From an uncultured bacterium (lineage in GTDB: Bacteria > Patescibacteriota > Minisyncoccia > Phycocordibacterales > UBA9973), in assembly GCA_937895515.1 (NCBI GenBank), contig CALAYS010000125.1, forward strand, positions 1 to 5,099: DNA of 5,099 nt, in the 5' to 3' direction. Below the pieces are notes generated by a model, which worked only from the letters and a program-made list of their open reading frames with translations, made no database searches and was not told the DNA's origin. The position numbers and the translations under genes are program-made. This document shows, one piece after another, positions 4,778-5,099 of this stretch. The first letter of the stretch is position 1, and every line of letters begins with the position of its first letter.

Positions 4778-5099
4778 ATTACTTAAAGTTTGATTTTTCT
4801 GTATTTGTGGTGCGTTTTTATTGGATTTATAACTAACTTTATTTTTTAAATGTGTAACTAATATATTTTGATCAATATCTTCTTAATATTTTCTTTTAAG
4901 CTAATCAATTTATTTTCGTAACCCACCTACAACCTCTTGCAAACTAATAATTTCCTTAACAAATTTCTAGTTACTTAAATTATTTGATTAAATTTCATCA
5001 TTATTTCTGATATTCTTTCCAAATATCCCACAAACTTCCTAAATTTTAACATATTTAATTTAATCAGCTAAATTTGATATATATATTTCTTATTCTTTA

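Larger units (their letters stand above)
4741..5099. other. AT-rich stretch with no intact gene, upstream of the PAS gene
   Basis: About 360 bases at roughly 17-25% GC in sampled lines, far below the + strand operon. I see no open frame of useful length, tRNA, or long repeat. The first 40 bases hold the PAS leader; TAAAAT within TATTAAAATAATT on the - strand is a possible -10 box, without a clear -35. On the - strand one frame (about 5035 to 4772, ending TAA) reads like protein in patches despite several in-frame stops: KFVKEIISLQEVVGGLRK, then after three further stops DIDQNILVTHLKNKVSYK. This could be a decayed gene or chance. Confidence 0.5.

Noticed and set aside
4741..5099. CRISPR array, tRNA or origin repeats in the AT-rich end
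   Set aside because: No evenly spaced repeats, no cloverleaf-like sequence and no iterated motif could be found; the short T- and A-rich similarities are expected from base composition.

Overview
The window falls into two unlike parts. Bases 1 to about 4321 hold a tightly packed, co-directional (+ strand) run of ten genes, the first cut off by the window edge. Gaps are at most 17 bases and several genes overlap. The content looks like accessory DNA of a large tailed phage: a free-standing homing endonuclease, several small proteins of no recognised family, and three enzymes often seen as cargo (a macro-domain protein, an M42 metallo-aminopeptidase and a NADAR/YbiA-type protein). No virion structural or replication gene is visible, so 'phage' is inferred from gene packing and gene types. 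Almost none of these genes has a Shine-Dalgarno sequence; starts are preceded by A/T-rich DNA. As I remember the family, the M42 protein resembles Bacteroidota homologues. Together these hint at a Bacteroidota host, with modest confidence.

From about 4322 the picture changes. A single gene on the - strand (4339-4740) encodes a stand-alone Aer-type PAS domain very like those of Campylobacterota such as Arcobacter. It has a clear AAAGGA ribosome binding site. Beyond it lie about 360 very AT-rich bases with no intact gene. The two parts meet at a perfect 13-bp inverted repeat with a 5-base loop, in which the stop codons of the two convergent genes sit at mirror-image positions. This may be a terminator, the edge of an integrated element, or an artificial join between two genomes in an assembly.

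Layout: C-terminus of an unknown protein (1-116); zinc-finger/PD-(D/E)XK homing endonuclease (125-1006); macro-domain protein (987-1499); unknown beta-rich protein (1499-1909); small acidic protein (1927-2130); M42 aminopeptidase (2133-3209); two small unknown proteins (3211-3459 and 3474-3641); NADAR protein (3628-4104); small protein with one C-terminal membrane helix (4085-4321); inverted repeat/terminator (4315-4352); PAS protein (4339-4740, -); AT-rich non-coding DNA (4741-5099).

The most interesting theme is ADP-ribose chemistry. A macro domain and a NADAR domain, two unrelated folds that both act on ADP-ribose or its conjugates, occur in one compact transcription unit. A phage could use the pair to reverse ADP-ribosylation of its DNA or RNA, or to manage NAD-derived metabolites during host defence. 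That role is inference.
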